Shown here: one piece after another, positions 23,686 through 33,923 of the stretch
Position numbering within the stretch: position 1 is the first letter of the stretch
Layout of the letters: the number at the start of each line of letters is the position of its first letter
NCBI GenBank assembly: GCA_024640135.1
Contig: JAHEFO010000005.1
Coordinates: 1-46,753 of the forward strand
DNA length: 46,753 bases
DNA from: Acidobacteriota bacterium
GTDB lineage: Bacteria > Acidobacteriota > Vicinamibacteria > Vicinamibacterales > SCN-69-37
Direction of reading: 5' to 3'
Position numbers and translations under genes: made by a program
Notes under the pieces: model-generated
Seen by the model: the letters and a program-made list of their open reading frames with translations, nothing else
Database searches by the model: none
What the model was told of the DNA's origin: nothing

Positions 23686-25053
23686 TCAATTCTCCCTGGC
23701 AGGTCCAATGCCCAGGGTCTTCATCTTCTTGTAGAGATTGCTTCGCTCCACATTGAGGATGTCGGCCGTTCGGGCCATGTTGCCTTCACAGGAGTCGAGC
23801 GCGGCCAGAATGTAGTCCCGCTCCCACGCGTCGCGCGCATCGTGCAGGGGCCGCACGACCGAGGAGTCCCCGGCCTCGCGCGACAGCCCCGGCGCGGCCA
23901 CGTCAAGAAACGCCAACTCCGCTTCCGTGATCAGTTCACCGGGCGCCATGATCATGACGCGCTCGACGACATTGCGAAGTTCGCGAACATTCCCCGGCCA
24001 CTGACAGGCAAGCAACATCGCGGCGGCGCCCGGCGAAAATCGCTTCGCGCGCCGGCCGTATTCCCGCGCCAGCTCGGCCACGAAATGCCGGGCCAGCCGC
24101 AACACATCGTCACCACGGTCGCGCAGGGGCGGCACGAGAATCGGGATCACATTGAGGCGAAAGAACAAGTCTTCGCGGAACCGGCCCTCCCGAATCTCCT
24201 CGACGAGATTCTTGTTGGTCGCAGCGATCACGCGCACATCGACCCGTACGCTGCTTTGCCCGCCGACCGGCTCGATGACCTGCTCCTGCAGTGCCCGCAG
24301 CACCTTCGCCTGCGTCTTCAGGCTCATGTCCCCGATTTCGTCCAGGAAGAGCGTGCCCCCGTGTGCCACCTCGAACTTGCCTCGCCGGTCCGCCACCGCT
24401 CCCGTGAACGCCCCCTTGATGTGCCCGAACAATTCGGACTCGATCAGTTCCTCGGGGATGGCCGCACAGTTGACCTCGACAAATGCCCCGGCCTGCCGCC
24501 GGCTCAGCGCGTGCACGTGCCGGGCCACCAGCTCCTTGCCGGTGCCGTTCTCACCGGAAATCAACACGCGGCCGTTGGTGGGGGCCGCCATCGCAATCTC
24601 TTCCCGCAGGTGCTGGATCAGCGGATGTTCCCCGACGATCACGAACCGGCGATCGACGCGCGCACGGAGTGCGCGATTCTCGACTTCGAGCCGATGCTGC
24701 CGCAGGGCGTTGCGCACGGCCAGCGTCGTCTTCTCCAGCGATAGAGGTTTCTCGATGAAATCGAACGCCCCGAGTTTGGTCGCGCGCACGGCGTTCTCAA
24801 TGCTGCCGTGTCCGGAAATCATGATGACCTGCGCATCGACGTGCCGTTCCCGCAGGCGCGCCAACGTATCCAGCCCGTCCAGACCCGGCAGCCAGATATC
24901 CAGCAACAGCAGATCGTACGCCGTGCGCGTGACCTGCTCCAGGCAGGCTTCGCCGCTGTCGACTGCGTCGACGGTGTAGCCCTCGTCCCGCAACACGCCA
25001 CCCAGTGAGGCGCGAACGCCCGCCTCGTCATCAACGATCAGGATGGCGGCCAT
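23686..25053 (-). CDS. ntrX: NtrX-type sigma-54 response regulator
   Basis: The 455-aa protein has a receiver domain (1-120; acidic pair D8 D9, phospho-acceptor Asp52 in LLLLDIWLPG, Lys102 in FIEKP). A AAA+ sigma-54 activator domain follows, with Walker A SGENGTGKE about 167-174, the sigma-54-contact loop GAFTGA at 214-219 and Walker B TLFLDEIGD about 234-242. A Fis-type HTH lies near the C-terminus (NMARTADILNVERSNLYKKMKTLGI). GAFTGA is intact, so true sigma-54 activation is possible. The gene overlaps its kinase gene by 16 nt. NtrYX pairs respond to nitrogen, redox or envelope signals in other bacteria; which applies here is unknown. Confidence 0.93.
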   Translation of the reverse strand: MAAILIVDDEAGVRASLGGVLRDEGYTVDAVDSGEACLEQVTRTAYDLLLLDIWLPGLDGLDTLARLRERHVDAQVIMISGHGSIENAVRATKLGAFDFIEKPLSLEKTTLAVRNALRQHRLEVENRALRARVDRRFVIVGEHPLIQHLREEIAMAAPTNGRVLISGENGTGKELVARHVHALSRRQAGAFVEVNCAAIPEELIESELFGHIKGAFTGAVADRRGKFEVAHGGTLFLDEIGDMSLKTQAKVLRALQEQVIEPVGGQSSVRVDVRVIAATNKNLVEEIREGRFREDLFFRLNVIPILVPPLRDRGDDVLRLARHFVAELAREYGRRAKRFSPGAAAMLLACQWPGNVRELRNVVERVMIMAPGELITEAELAFLDVAAPGLSREAGDSSVVRPLHDARDAWERDYILAALDSCEGNMARTADILNVERSNLYKKMKTLGIGPAREN

Positions 25054-27389
25054 TCGGGTCCTTCCATCGGCAACTCAATCGTAAAGGTGGTTCCGGTCGG
25101 AGCCGCGTCGCCCACCTCGATCCGGCCGCCATGCTCGCTGATAATGCGTCGCACAATCGCCAGACCCAGGCCGCTGCCTCGCCCCTTGGTTGAATAGTAC
25201 GGCATGAACAGTTTGTCCCGGTCCGCCGCCGGGACACCGGGCCCGTTGTCCACGACGGTCAATCGGAGGACCTGCTGTGCCTCATCACACTCAGTCGCGA
25301 GCACAATCCTCGGGGTGGCGCCATCCGGACGGAGCGCGGCGCCTGGCCCGCCCAGTGCCTCGAGCGCGTTGTCCACCAGGTTGATGATCACCTGCCGAAT
25401 CTGCTCCACGTCGACGCGCACCAGTGGCACCCGTGGCGCCAGTCGCGGCTCCAGCACCACCAGAGAGGACTGGAGGACACCGACGTACAGGCGCACGGCA
25501 TCGCCAATGATGGCATTCAAGTCCGCCGGGGCCATCTTCGGGCCGCGCAGCCGGGCAAACTGCGCAAACTCATCCACCAGATTCTTGAGCGCGCCCACTT
25601 CGGTGATGATGGCGCCGGTGCACTCGTCCACCAGCGCCCTGGTGTCCGGTGGTGCCGCCGAGAAATTGCGGCGAAGCCGCTCCGCGCTGAGTTGGATGGG
25701 TGTCAGCGGGTTCTTGATCTCGTGGGCCAGGCGTCGCGCCACATCCCGCCATGCCGCGACGCGCTGCGCCCGAATCAGTGGCGTCACATCGTCGAGCACC
25801 AGCACTGCGCCCTCCGGGTCCCCTTCCGTACTGCTGAGGACGGTGGCGGCGGCGGCCAGATGAATCTCCCGATCCTCGCGCACGAGCATCACTTCTTCGA
25901 GCGTTCCCGCCAGCACGTCTCCGGGCCCCTGGTTGCGCGAGCGAGACTGCCGGACGTGAGCCGTGGCCTCGACCAGTGGCAGCAGCCCCCGGAGTTCCTC
26001 ACGATTGAACACGGCCGAGGCCTCCTCGCCGATCGCCGTTCGGTCCAGGCCAAGCAGCCGCTCCGCCGCACCATTGAGTGTCGAGATTCGCCCCGCCGCG
26101 TCCAGCGAAATGACCCCGGTGGCCACACGCTCGAGAATCGTCTCAATGAAGCGCCGCCGCGTATCCACGTCGATGTTCTTCTGCTCAAGAGCCAGGCGAG
26201 ACTGCTCCAGCCGCTCCTGGCTTGTTCCCAGTTCCGCGGCCATCGTGTTGAAGGCTTCGACCAGAGACCCCAGCTCATCGCCGGTCTGCGGCTCCAGGCG
26301 CATATCCAGACGGCCGGCACCGATGGCCCGCGCCCCCTCCGCCAGCATCTGCACCGGCCGGGTGATCCGTTTCGCCACGTACAACCCGAGCCACGTCGCG
26401 CTGACCAGGATCAACAGCGTGACCGTGACGAAGGTCGCAAGATAGAAGCCCTGGAGCGGAGCCTTGAGGACCTCCATCTGCTTGTAGGTTTCATAACGCG
26501 CGGCAACAATGCGCGCCTGGGCGGCCAGGTCCTGGGGCACGTGCAGCGACACCACAACCACTCCCAGCACGACACCTTCGGCATTGCGCACGGGTGCTGC
26601 CGCCCTGACCAGCACCCCGCCACTGCCAACTTCGTCTTCGGTCGCCTGGACCTGACCGGAGGCGGCCGTCCGAGCCGCGATTCGATCCGCCGACGCCCGA
26701 ACCAAATCGCGGGGAGGCACACCGGCCTCCAACGCGAGCAAGAATACCGCGTCGCGTTCACCCGCGGGAGTGGGAACCGTCTGATACATCTCAATCAGAC
26801 CATCGCGCATGGTGGCCAAATCACTACGGGCAATGGCCTGCAACTGCGTCACATTCCCCGCCGCCATATCCGCGGCCGGAAGGCTCGTGGCCAGCCAGGC
26901 GGCGCGCAGCCTCACGGTCTCCTGCCGCTCCCGGTAGTACTGGGCCGCAATCGTCTGCGCCGCCCCCAGGGCCTCATCAACAGGCACGCTGAACCAGCGG
27001 TTCGCCGAACTGCGCAGGAACTCGCTGCCGACGACAAGCACCAGCGACGCCGGCACAATCGTCATCGCCAGCAGAGCCGCGACCAGTTTCGCGCGGAAAC
27101 GGGCGAAGGGGGCACCATGCCGGCGCTCCACCCACAGCTTGATGATGTTTCGCGCCAGCACGAACACCAGCGCTGCGAGCATCGCGAGATCCACGGCCGC
27201 CAGGGCATAGAGGACGACCTCGCCGATGAGCGCTTCCTCCCCAGCCAGGCTGGGCAACCAGAGCGCCACCGCCAGCACGGCCAACAGGAAGAACACGGCC
27301 AGAGCCAGAACACGTGGATTGTCGAGGGCGCTCCTTCGCGACGGACTGGCCGGCGCGGGAGGAGGCGGGGCGGGGGAATCAAGCAGCAT
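25038..27389 (-). CDS. ntrY: NtrY-type sensor histidine kinase
   Basis: The 783-aa protein shows the NtrY plan. Three N-terminal hydrophobic segments (about 28-130) are followed by a periplasmic region (to about 305), a fourth membrane helix (FVTVTLLILVSATWLGLYV) and a HAMP domain (KRITRPVQMLAEGARAIGAGRLD). A PAS domain (RRFIETILERVATGVISLDAAGRI), a HisKA domain with His556 in LAHEIKNPLTPIQLSAERL, and an HATPase domain (IINLVDNALEALGG, VVDNGPGVP, KGRGSGLGLAIVRRI) complete it. It overlaps ntrX by 16 nt, so the two are probably made together. It follows the DUF4390 gene by 23 nt. Confidence 0.94.
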   Translation of the reverse strand: MLLDSPAPPPPAPASPSRRSALDNPRVLALAVFFLLAVLAVALWLPSLAGEEALIGEVVLYALAAVDLAMLAALVFVLARNIIKLWVERRHGAPFARFRAKLVAALLAMTIVPASLVLVVGSEFLRSSANRWFSVPVDEALGAAQTIAAQYYRERQETVRLRAAWLATSLPAADMAAGNVTQLQAIARSDLATMRDGLIEMYQTVPTPAGERDAVFLLALEAGVPPRDLVRASADRIAARTAASGQVQATEDEVGSGGVLVRAAAPVRNAEGVVLGVVVVSLHVPQDLAAQARIVAARYETYKQMEVLKAPLQGFYLATFVTVTLLILVSATWLGLYVAKRITRPVQMLAEGARAIGAGRLDMRLEPQTGDELGSLVEAFNTMAAELGTSQERLEQSRLALEQKNIDVDTRRRFIETILERVATGVISLDAAGRISTLNGAAERLLGLDRTAIGEEASAVFNREELRGLLPLVEATAHVRQSRSRNQGPGDVLAGTLEEVMLVREDREIHLAAAATVLSSTEGDPEGAVLVLDDVTPLIRAQRVAAWRDVARRLAHEIKNPLTPIQLSAERLRRNFSAAPPDTRALVDECTGAIITEVGALKNLVDEFAQFARLRGPKMAPADLNAIIGDAVRLYVGVLQSSLVVLEPRLAPRVPLVRVDVEQIRQVIINLVDNALEALGGPGAALRPDGATPRIVLATECDEAQQVLRLTVVDNGPGVPAADRDKLFMPYYSTKGRGSGLGLAIVRRIISEHGGRIEVGDAAPTGTTFTIELPMEGPEWPPS

Positions 27390-27412
27390 GGGCGGACGTC
27401 CCCTCAGTCCCC

Positions 27413-27967
27413 CTATCGAATGACCGGAAGTTCGACGCGGCCAGACATTTCGGTGCGCCCCCAGGGCCAGAGCGAGAATCCGCGCGGAAGGCTGTCACGC
27501 GCGCGCACCTGCACGTAGTAATCACTCGAGCCCCTGATACGCGACGCGTCAGCCAGAAGCACGCGCTCGAATTCGGTGACCCACAGCCGCATTTCCTCTT
27601 CCTTTTGCGTCTGCTTGGCCCAATGCACGGTGCCGTCCCGCAACTTCGAGACCTGATAGAGGCCCGTCAACGTATCGAACTTCACCGCGGAGGCGACGGT
27701 GGTCGCGGCCACGGTGTGGTCGAACCACAATGTCGAGGATCTTCGCAGCTCCGCGACGTAGGTCAGCGTGACCGGCAGACCGCTCTGAACGGCGACTCTC
27801 ACGTCCGACGAGAACGCGGCAGTCGCGACAAAGTTCGCGTACACACGATCCTCGGCCACCACAGGCGTAATCCGCACGTCGGCGGCAGCGGCCAGCACAC
27901 CTGCAAACAGCGAGATGGCCACAGCCGACACACCGAGGACACGCAATGATTCTCTATCCCGCATCAT
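27413..27967 (-). CDS. DUF4390-like secreted protein
   Basis: The 184-aa product starts with a signal peptide (LGVSAVAISLFAGVLAAAADV). It continues with a beta-rich domain: VRITPVVAEDRVYANFVATAAFSSDVRVAVQSGLPVTLTYVAEL, then TLTGLYQVSKLRDG, and an end segment DYYVQVRARDSLPRGFSLWPWGRTEMSGR. This pattern matches DUF4390 proteins, which are often encoded next to NtrY-type kinases. The function is not known; a periplasmic or membrane-side helper of NtrY is a reasonable guess from context. Its start overlaps the nrdR stop by 4 nt. Confidence 0.8.
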   Translation of the reverse strand: MMRDRESLRVLGVSAVAISLFAGVLAAAADVRITPVVAEDRVYANFVATAAFSSDVRVAVQSGLPVTLTYVAELRRSSTLWFDHTVAATTVASAVKFDTLTGLYQVSKLRDGTVHWAKQTQKEEEMRLWVTEFERVLLADASRIRGSSDYYVQVRARDSLPRGFSLWPWGRTEMSGRVELPVIR

Positions 27968-28416
27968 GACTTGAACAGATCGTTCAGTTCGTGCTTGAAC
28001 TCATCGATATCGCGGAAATTACGGTACACGGACGCAAACCTCACGTAGGCCACTTTATCAAGTTGCCGGAGCGCCTCCATGACATGCGCCCCAATTTCCT
28101 CCGTGGAGATCTCGCGTTCTGCTTTCTCCTGCAACGCAAATTCGACCTTGTCCGCCACATCTTCGAGGGCCGACACGCGAACCGGGCGCTTTTCGCACGC
28201 CTTGAGGAGGCCGGCCAGCAGCTTCTGCCGCTCAAACCGCTCGCGGCGACTGTCCTTTTTCACCACCATATACGGGATTTCGTCGATCCGTTCATAGCTG
28301 GTGAACCGCCGCCCGCAGTCGAGGCACTCCCGACGCCGGCGAATCACCTCGCCTTCCTTGCTTTCGCGCGAATCCACGACTTTGTCGCCAGGATGGTCGC
28401 AATATGGACATTTCAC
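27964..28416 (-). CDS. nrdR: Transcriptional repressor NrdR
   Basis: NrdR is a zinc-ribbon/ATP-cone repressor of ribonucleotide reductase genes. The GTG at 28416 gives 150 aa (MKCPYCDHPGDKVVDSRESKEG) and overlaps the stop of the YbhN-like gene as GTGA. The zinc ribbon has CPYC and CLDC pairs (residues 3-6 and 31-34) with RRRRECLDCGRRFTSYER between and after. The ATP-cone (about 49-139) begins VVKKDSRRERFERQKLLAGLLKACEKRPV. No nrd gene is nearby and I found no clear NrdR-box pair in the window. Confidence 0.96.
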   Translation of the reverse strand: MKCPYCDHPGDKVVDSRESKEGEVIRRRRECLDCGRRFTSYERIDEIPYMVVKKDSRRERFERQKLLAGLLKACEKRPVRVSALEDVADKVEFALQEKAEREISTEEIGAHVMEALRQLDKVAYVRFASVYRNFRDIDEFKHELNDLFKS

Positions 28417-29441
28417 GTGCGCGTCTCCTCTCCCCCCGCGGGCCGCATCTTGCTGAGGCCGCCCAGCGTCAGGCCATCCTGCCACATGAAGAGGAGTCCC
28501 AGCACCGCGACCGGCGCAAATGACACCAGATGCAGCAAGATGGCGGCCGCGGCCGCGTCATCCACGGTCCCGCCAAAATAGGTGGTGACGGCGAACTGGT
28601 ACGCCACGTGAAACCCCCCGGCGCCCCCAGGAGTGGGCATCGCCACCCCCACAACAAGATACATGACCACAAGGAACGCACCGGAGAACGGCACCGTCAA
28701 ACTGAAAGCGCGAGACACCAGCCAAATGCCCAGACAGATCGACATCCACAAGGCCAGCGACCAGGCAAGCGTGACCACGACCGCACGTGGGTCCCGCATC
28801 ACCGCCAGGCCTTGCGCGAACTTGCGGGCGAACTTCCCGACCGCCACGGCGACCCGTGCGGGCAAGACCCGACTGAACCAGTCCACCCAGAGCCCGACGC
28901 GCTCCGGATGCCCGGCAAAGACGAACATCGCCACCAACCCGGACAGTGCTGCCGCGGCAGCAGCGGCACCCGCGAGCCTGGTCTGGGTGCCGACGTCCAC
29001 ACTCATGAACGGCATGGCCGCCCCAAACAGCAGCAAGACCGCTGTCAGGTCCAGCACACGCTCGATGATCACGGTTGCCAGAATGGCGGAAAAACTGAGC
29101 CCCTGCTGCCGCGCCAGCAGAAAGGGCCGGAGCACTTCACCAGGGCGGGCCGGCAGCAGGAACGTCGCGGTAAACCCGATGACCGTGATGCGGAAGGCCG
29201 GACCGAACGGCACGCGGCCCAGCGGCCGCAGCAGCGCCTGCCAACGCCAGGCGCGAATGAGATACGTCTGCAGGGTGGCCAGCACCGCCAGCCCCACGAG
29301 GCTGAGATCGGCTGCCCCGAAAGCCCGCCGAAGTTCCGCGCCGTCCAGATTGCGGACAAAGAGCCACAACAGGAGAAGGGTCAATCCCGCGACCAGAAGG
29401 CCTGACCAGGGAATGCGGAATGTGGAAGGTGGGCTGGACAT
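28413..29441 (-). CDS. YbhN/LPG-synthase-TM family membrane protein
   Basis: This is a 342-aa polytopic protein with about seven or eight hydrophobic helices, of the flippase-like (LPG_synthase_TM, UPF0104) family. Typical features are TYLIRAWRWQALLRPLG, the loop FLLPARPGEVLRPFLLARQQG, ATVIIERVLDLTAVLLLFG, and a PTPGGAGGFHVAYQFAV segment near the end. Relatives are the membrane half of MprF, which flips aminoacyl-lipids; standalone members are of unknown substrate. The ATG at 29441 is preferred over the TTG one codon upstream. It is divergent from the DUF4097-like gene and coupled to nrdR. Confidence 0.87.
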   Translation of the reverse strand: MSSPPSTFRIPWSGLLVAGLTLLLLWLFVRNLDGAELRRAFGAADLSLVGLAVLATLQTYLIRAWRWQALLRPLGRVPFGPAFRITVIGFTATFLLPARPGEVLRPFLLARQQGLSFSAILATVIIERVLDLTAVLLLFGAAMPFMSVDVGTQTRLAGAAAAAAALSGLVAMFVFAGHPERVGLWVDWFSRVLPARVAVAVGKFARKFAQGLAVMRDPRAVVVTLAWSLALWMSICLGIWLVSRAFSLTVPFSGAFLVVMYLVVGVAMPTPGGAGGFHVAYQFAVTTYFGGTVDDAAAAAILLHLVSFAPVAVLGLLFMWQDGLTLGGLSKMRPAGGEETRT

Positions 29442-29486
29442 CAAGTGGCGGAGCGCGCGAACCCCGCGCCGTAGGTCTATGTTTCT

Positions 29487-29494
29487 ACTATAAG
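29487..29494. promoter_or_regulatory. ACTATAAG core: -10 element between divergent genes
   Basis: TATAAG (29489-29494, plus) lies 15 nt before the ATG at 29510 of the DUF4097-like gene. The same bases read TATAGT on the minus strand (29492-29487), facing the YbhN-like gene 46 nt away. No good -35 is seen on either side. It is the third divergent spacer here with a two-way -10-like core. Confidence 0.45.
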
Positions 29495-29509
29495 ATTGGC
29501 GGCAAGTCT

Positions 29510-30610
29510 ATGGGAAAGCGAGAGTTAATCATCGTCGTGGCATTCCTGGCCGTGGGAACTCTGGTCTTCCAGATAGCCGCGCCACCGGAAACAGCGACCA
29601 GTTCGTTTTCGTTCAACGATTTCTTTCGCTCAGCGCGAAGCGAGATCCGCGGCAACCCGGGGCAGGGGAAGTTCGTTCACGAGGCCAGCCTGCCGGTACC
29701 GGCAGGGCTGATTGAAGTGCGCCTGATTGGCGTGCTTCAGGACGTCACAATCGTCGGCGATGACCGGGACACCATCGACTACGAATTCACGGTGAACTCC
29801 ACCGGCCCCGACGAGGCCAGCGCGATTGAACTGGCCAAGTCCACGGAACTGGTCCGGGACGACGTGGGAGACGCCATGATCCTGCGCGCGACGTATCCCA
29901 GGCCCGCCAGCCAGAGATCAACCATCGTCATGCATGTGCCCACTCGAATGGCCGTCCGCGTCGAAGGCAGCAACGGCGTGCAGGTCAGCGGAGTGGCGGC
30001 CGTCCATCTGGAAGCCGTTCGCGGGGACGTCACGCTGGAAACCATCCAGGGGGCCGTGACGGGCGCGCACCAGGACGGCGACCTCACCGTCGGGGGCGCG
30101 GCATCCGCCCGGCTTCGGCTGCTGCGCTCAGCTGCCAAGATCGCGCGAATCGCGGACGGTCTGGTCCTCGATCTTCGCAACTCGGACGTCGGAGTGACGG
30201 ACTCCGGTGGCGCGCTCGAGGTTGATGAACTTCGCTCTGAACTCGAAGTGTCCGGACATCGGGGCGCCGTCGCCGTTCGCGGCAGCGATGGCCGCGTCAC
30301 GATTCGACGACCGGCAGCGGACACTCGCGTGGACGTGCGTCGCGCCGAAGTGGAAGTCCTCCTCGAACGCGCAGTACCACTCACCGTGATCACGACCGAC
30401 GAACCACTGCGCCTCATTCTTGTCGGCGCCCCGGCGTTCGATCTGGACGCCAGCGCGACGAATGCCAGTATTCAGGCGGCTGATCTGGATTTGAAAGCTG
30501 AGACCTCAGATGCGAACGCCCGCCTGACACATACATTCGGCCGCGGAGGCACCACGAAGATTTCGTTGCGCAACACGCGCGGCGACATCGTGCTCAGAAA
30601 AAGTTCATGA
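29510..30610 (+). CDS. DUF4097-like secreted or membrane-anchored protein
   Basis: The ATG at 29510 gives 366 aa starting MGKRELIIVVAFLAVGTLVFQIAA, an N-terminal hydrophobic anchor or signal. The rest is a repetitive beta-strand pattern (VEGSNGVQVSGVAAVHLEAVRGDVTLETIQGAVTGAHQDGDL, then LRSELEVSGHRGAVAVRGSDGRVTIRR), ending LRNTRGDIVLRKSS. This resembles DUF4097-type beta-helix/adhesin-like proteins. No enzymatic motif is visible. The frame is open upstream to 29420 but that part overlaps the divergent gene. It precedes purC by 76 bp containing a separate promoter. Confidence 0.8.
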   Translation: MGKRELIIVVAFLAVGTLVFQIAAPPETATSSFSFNDFFRSARSEIRGNPGQGKFVHEASLPVPAGLIEVRLIGVLQDVTIVGDDRDTIDYEFTVNSTGPDEASAIELAKSTELVRDDVGDAMILRATYPRPASQRSTIVMHVPTRMAVRVEGSNGVQVSGVAAVHLEAVRGDVTLETIQGAVTGAHQDGDLTVGGAASARLRLLRSAAKIARIADGLVLDLRNSDVGVTDSGGALEVDELRSELEVSGHRGAVAVRGSDGRVTIRRPAADTRVDVRRAEVEVLLERAVPLTVITTDEPLRLILVGAPAFDLDASATNASIQAADLDLKAETSDANARLTHTFGRGGTTKISLRNTRGDIVLRKSS

Positions 30611-30615
30611 CTCGC

Positions 30616-30627
30616 GCCCGTACGGGC
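30616..30627. repeat. Perfect 12-bp palindrome GCCCGTACGGGC
   Basis: The palindrome lies just after the stop of the DUF4097-like gene and 10 nt before the purC -35 box. It could be an operator or chance in GC-rich DNA. No loop or T-run is present, so a terminator is unlikely. Confidence 0.35.
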
Positions 30628-30636
30628 ACAGAATGC

Positions 30637-30665
30637 TTGACGAGCCGAGTTGAAGGTTCTACGCT
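30637..30665 (+). promoter_or_regulatory. purC promoter (TTGACG-17-TACGCT)
   Basis: TTGACG at 30637-30642 matches five of six -35 bases. After a 17-nt spacer comes TACGCT (30660-30665), fitting the TAnnnT -10 pattern. The predicted transcript starts near 30672, 15 nt before the purC ATG. No purine-box sequence is identified. Confidence 0.6.
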
Positions 30666-30686
30666 TCACTCTCCACAGGCGTCGGC

Positions 30687-31598
30687 ATGAGAACATCAGT
30701 AGTCCTTGAAACTCAGTTATCCGGTTTGACCCTCGCACGTCGAGGAAAAGTGCGTGACGTCTACGACATGGGAGACACACTCCTCATCGTCGCCACCGAT
30801 CGCATTTCCGCGTTTGACTGCATCCTCGGTTCGGGTATCCCGGACAAGGGCAAAGTCCTGACGCAGTTGTCGGCGTTCTGGTTCGAACGGATCGCGTCGA
30901 TCACGCCGCACCACCTGATCTCCATCAACGTGGACGACTTCCCCGCCGCCGCGCGTCCGCACCGCGACGTCCTGCGTGGCCGGACCATGCTGGTCCGCAA
31001 GACCGCGCCGCTGCCGGTGGAGTGTGTGGCCCGCGGATACCTGTCCGGATCGGGATGGAAGGACTACCAGAAGACCGGGGCGGTGTGCGGGGTGACCCTG
31101 CCCGCTGGTCTCCGCAACTCCGACAAGCTTCCCGAGCCCATCTTCACGCCGGCGACCAAGGCCGAATCCGGTCACGATGAAAATATCAGCGAAGCCGAGG
31201 CGGCCGGCATCCTCGGCGCGGAGCGCGTCGCCCAGTTGAAGGCGTTGACACTCGACATCTACAAGCTGGGTGTCGCCCACGCGGCCACACGCGGCATTCT
31301 CATTGCCGACACCAAGTTCGAGTTCGGCCTCGGCACAGACGCGGACGGCGGCCAGCAACTGGTGCTGATTGACGAAGTCCTGACGTCCGATTCGTCGCGG
31401 TTCTGGCCTCAGAGCCTGTATGAGCCGGGACGCAGCCAACCGAGCTTCGACAAGCAGTTCGTTCGGGACTACCTCGAGGAAATCGGCTGGAACAAGCAAC
31501 CCCCCGCGCCGTCTCTGCCTGAGGACGTGGTCACACGAACCCGCGAGAAGTACCTGGAGGCCTTTCGGATCCTGACAGGAAGGGATCTGGAGCTCTGA
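30687..31598 (+). CDS. purC: Phosphoribosylaminoimidazole-succinocarboxamide synthase (SAICAR synthetase)
   Basis: PurC joins aspartate to CAIR in de novo purine synthesis. The 303-aa length matches the longer (yeast-like) form. Motifs are LARRGKVRDVYDMGDTLLIVATDRISAFDCIL, GIPDKGKVLTQLSAFWFE, TMLVRKTAPLPVECVARGYLSGSGWKDYQ, PEPIFTPATKAESGHDENIS, and LIADTKFEFGLG followed by LIDEVLTSDSSRFWP. It has its own promoter and runs into the small Fis-like gene with a one-base TGATG overlap at 31598. No other purine gene is in the window. Confidence 0.96.
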   Translation: MRTSVVLETQLSGLTLARRGKVRDVYDMGDTLLIVATDRISAFDCILGSGIPDKGKVLTQLSAFWFERIASITPHHLISINVDDFPAAARPHRDVLRGRTMLVRKTAPLPVECVARGYLSGSGWKDYQKTGAVCGVTLPAGLRNSDKLPEPIFTPATKAESGHDENISEAEAAGILGAERVAQLKALTLDIYKLGVAHAATRGILIADTKFEFGLGTDADGGQQLVLIDEVLTSDSSRFWPQSLYEPGRSQPSFDKQFVRDYLEEIGWNKQPPAPSLPEDVVTRTREKYLEAFRILTGRDLEL

Positions 31599-31810
31599 TG
31601 ATTCGCGATGACCTCGATACGCTCGTGCGCCACCTGATTGACCGGGGCATCCTCTTTGAAGATGCCCAGCGCGAGTTCGAGCGGATGTTCATCACCCGGG
31701 CCCTGGCCAAGACCAACTACAACGTGGGTAAGGCCGCCAAGATCACCGGCCTGCACCGGAATACGGTCACTCGAAAGATGGCCGCCTACCGGATCAAGCG
31801 GGCGGGATAG
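31598..31810 (+). CDS. Single-domain Fis-type HTH protein, 70 aa
   Basis: The protein begins MIRDDLDTLVRHLIDRGILFEDAQREFERMF and ends in a Fis-like helix-turn-helix (NYNVGKAAKITGLHRNTVTRKMAAYRI, about 40-66). It corresponds to the DNA-binding end of NtrC-class regulators without receiver or AAA+ domain, similar in design to Fis itself. It is translationally linked to purC (TGATG). It may be a small nucleoid-type or local regulator; no target is evident. The region after it (31811-31947) contains the groESL promoter and CIRCE operator. Confidence 0.82.
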   Translation: MIRDDLDTLVRHLIDRGILFEDAQREFERMFITRALAKTNYNVGKAAKITGLHRNTVTRKMAAYRIKRAG

Positions 31811-31832
31811 CCCGGCGGCCCGCGCCCCCCTC

Positions 31833-31862
31833 TTGACGGCCAAACCCGGGCTCCCGTAAACT
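31833..31862 (+). promoter_or_regulatory. groESL promoter
   Basis: TTGACG (31833-31838), an 18-nt spacer and TAAACT (31857-31862) form a vegetative-type promoter. Its -10 box touches the CIRCE operator, so HrcA binding would block the initiation site. The leader to the groES ATG is about 80 nt. Confidence 0.7.
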
Positions 31863-31888
31863 TAGCAGTCGGACGCAGGGAGTGCTAA
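31862..31888. promoter_or_regulatory. CIRCE operator (HrcA site)
   Basis: TTAGCAGTC, 9 nt, GAGTGCTAA. This matches the CIRCE consensus (TTAGCACTC-N9-GAGTGCTAA) with a single change in the left arm, C to G at its seventh base. It overlaps the predicted transcription start of groESL. HrcA repression with heat-shock release is the known mechanism for such sites. hrcA itself is not in this window. Confidence 0.93.
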
Positions 31889-31947
31889 CAGTCCATACGA
31901 GAGACTGCCAGGCACGCCCCGCATTTTTTGTCTACGAAAGGACATCC

Positions 31948-33923
<1,976 letters not shown>

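Noticed and set aside
29420-29509. N-terminal extension of the DUF4097-like gene from 29420
   Set aside because: It overlaps the 5' end of the divergent membrane-protein gene and crosses the -10 element; the ATG at 29510 begins a clear hydrophobic anchor.
31882-31947. Upstream in-frame start of groES at 31882
   Set aside because: It lies inside the CIRCE operator and lacks a ribosome binding site, whereas the ATG at 31948 has AAAGGA and matches the family N-terminus.
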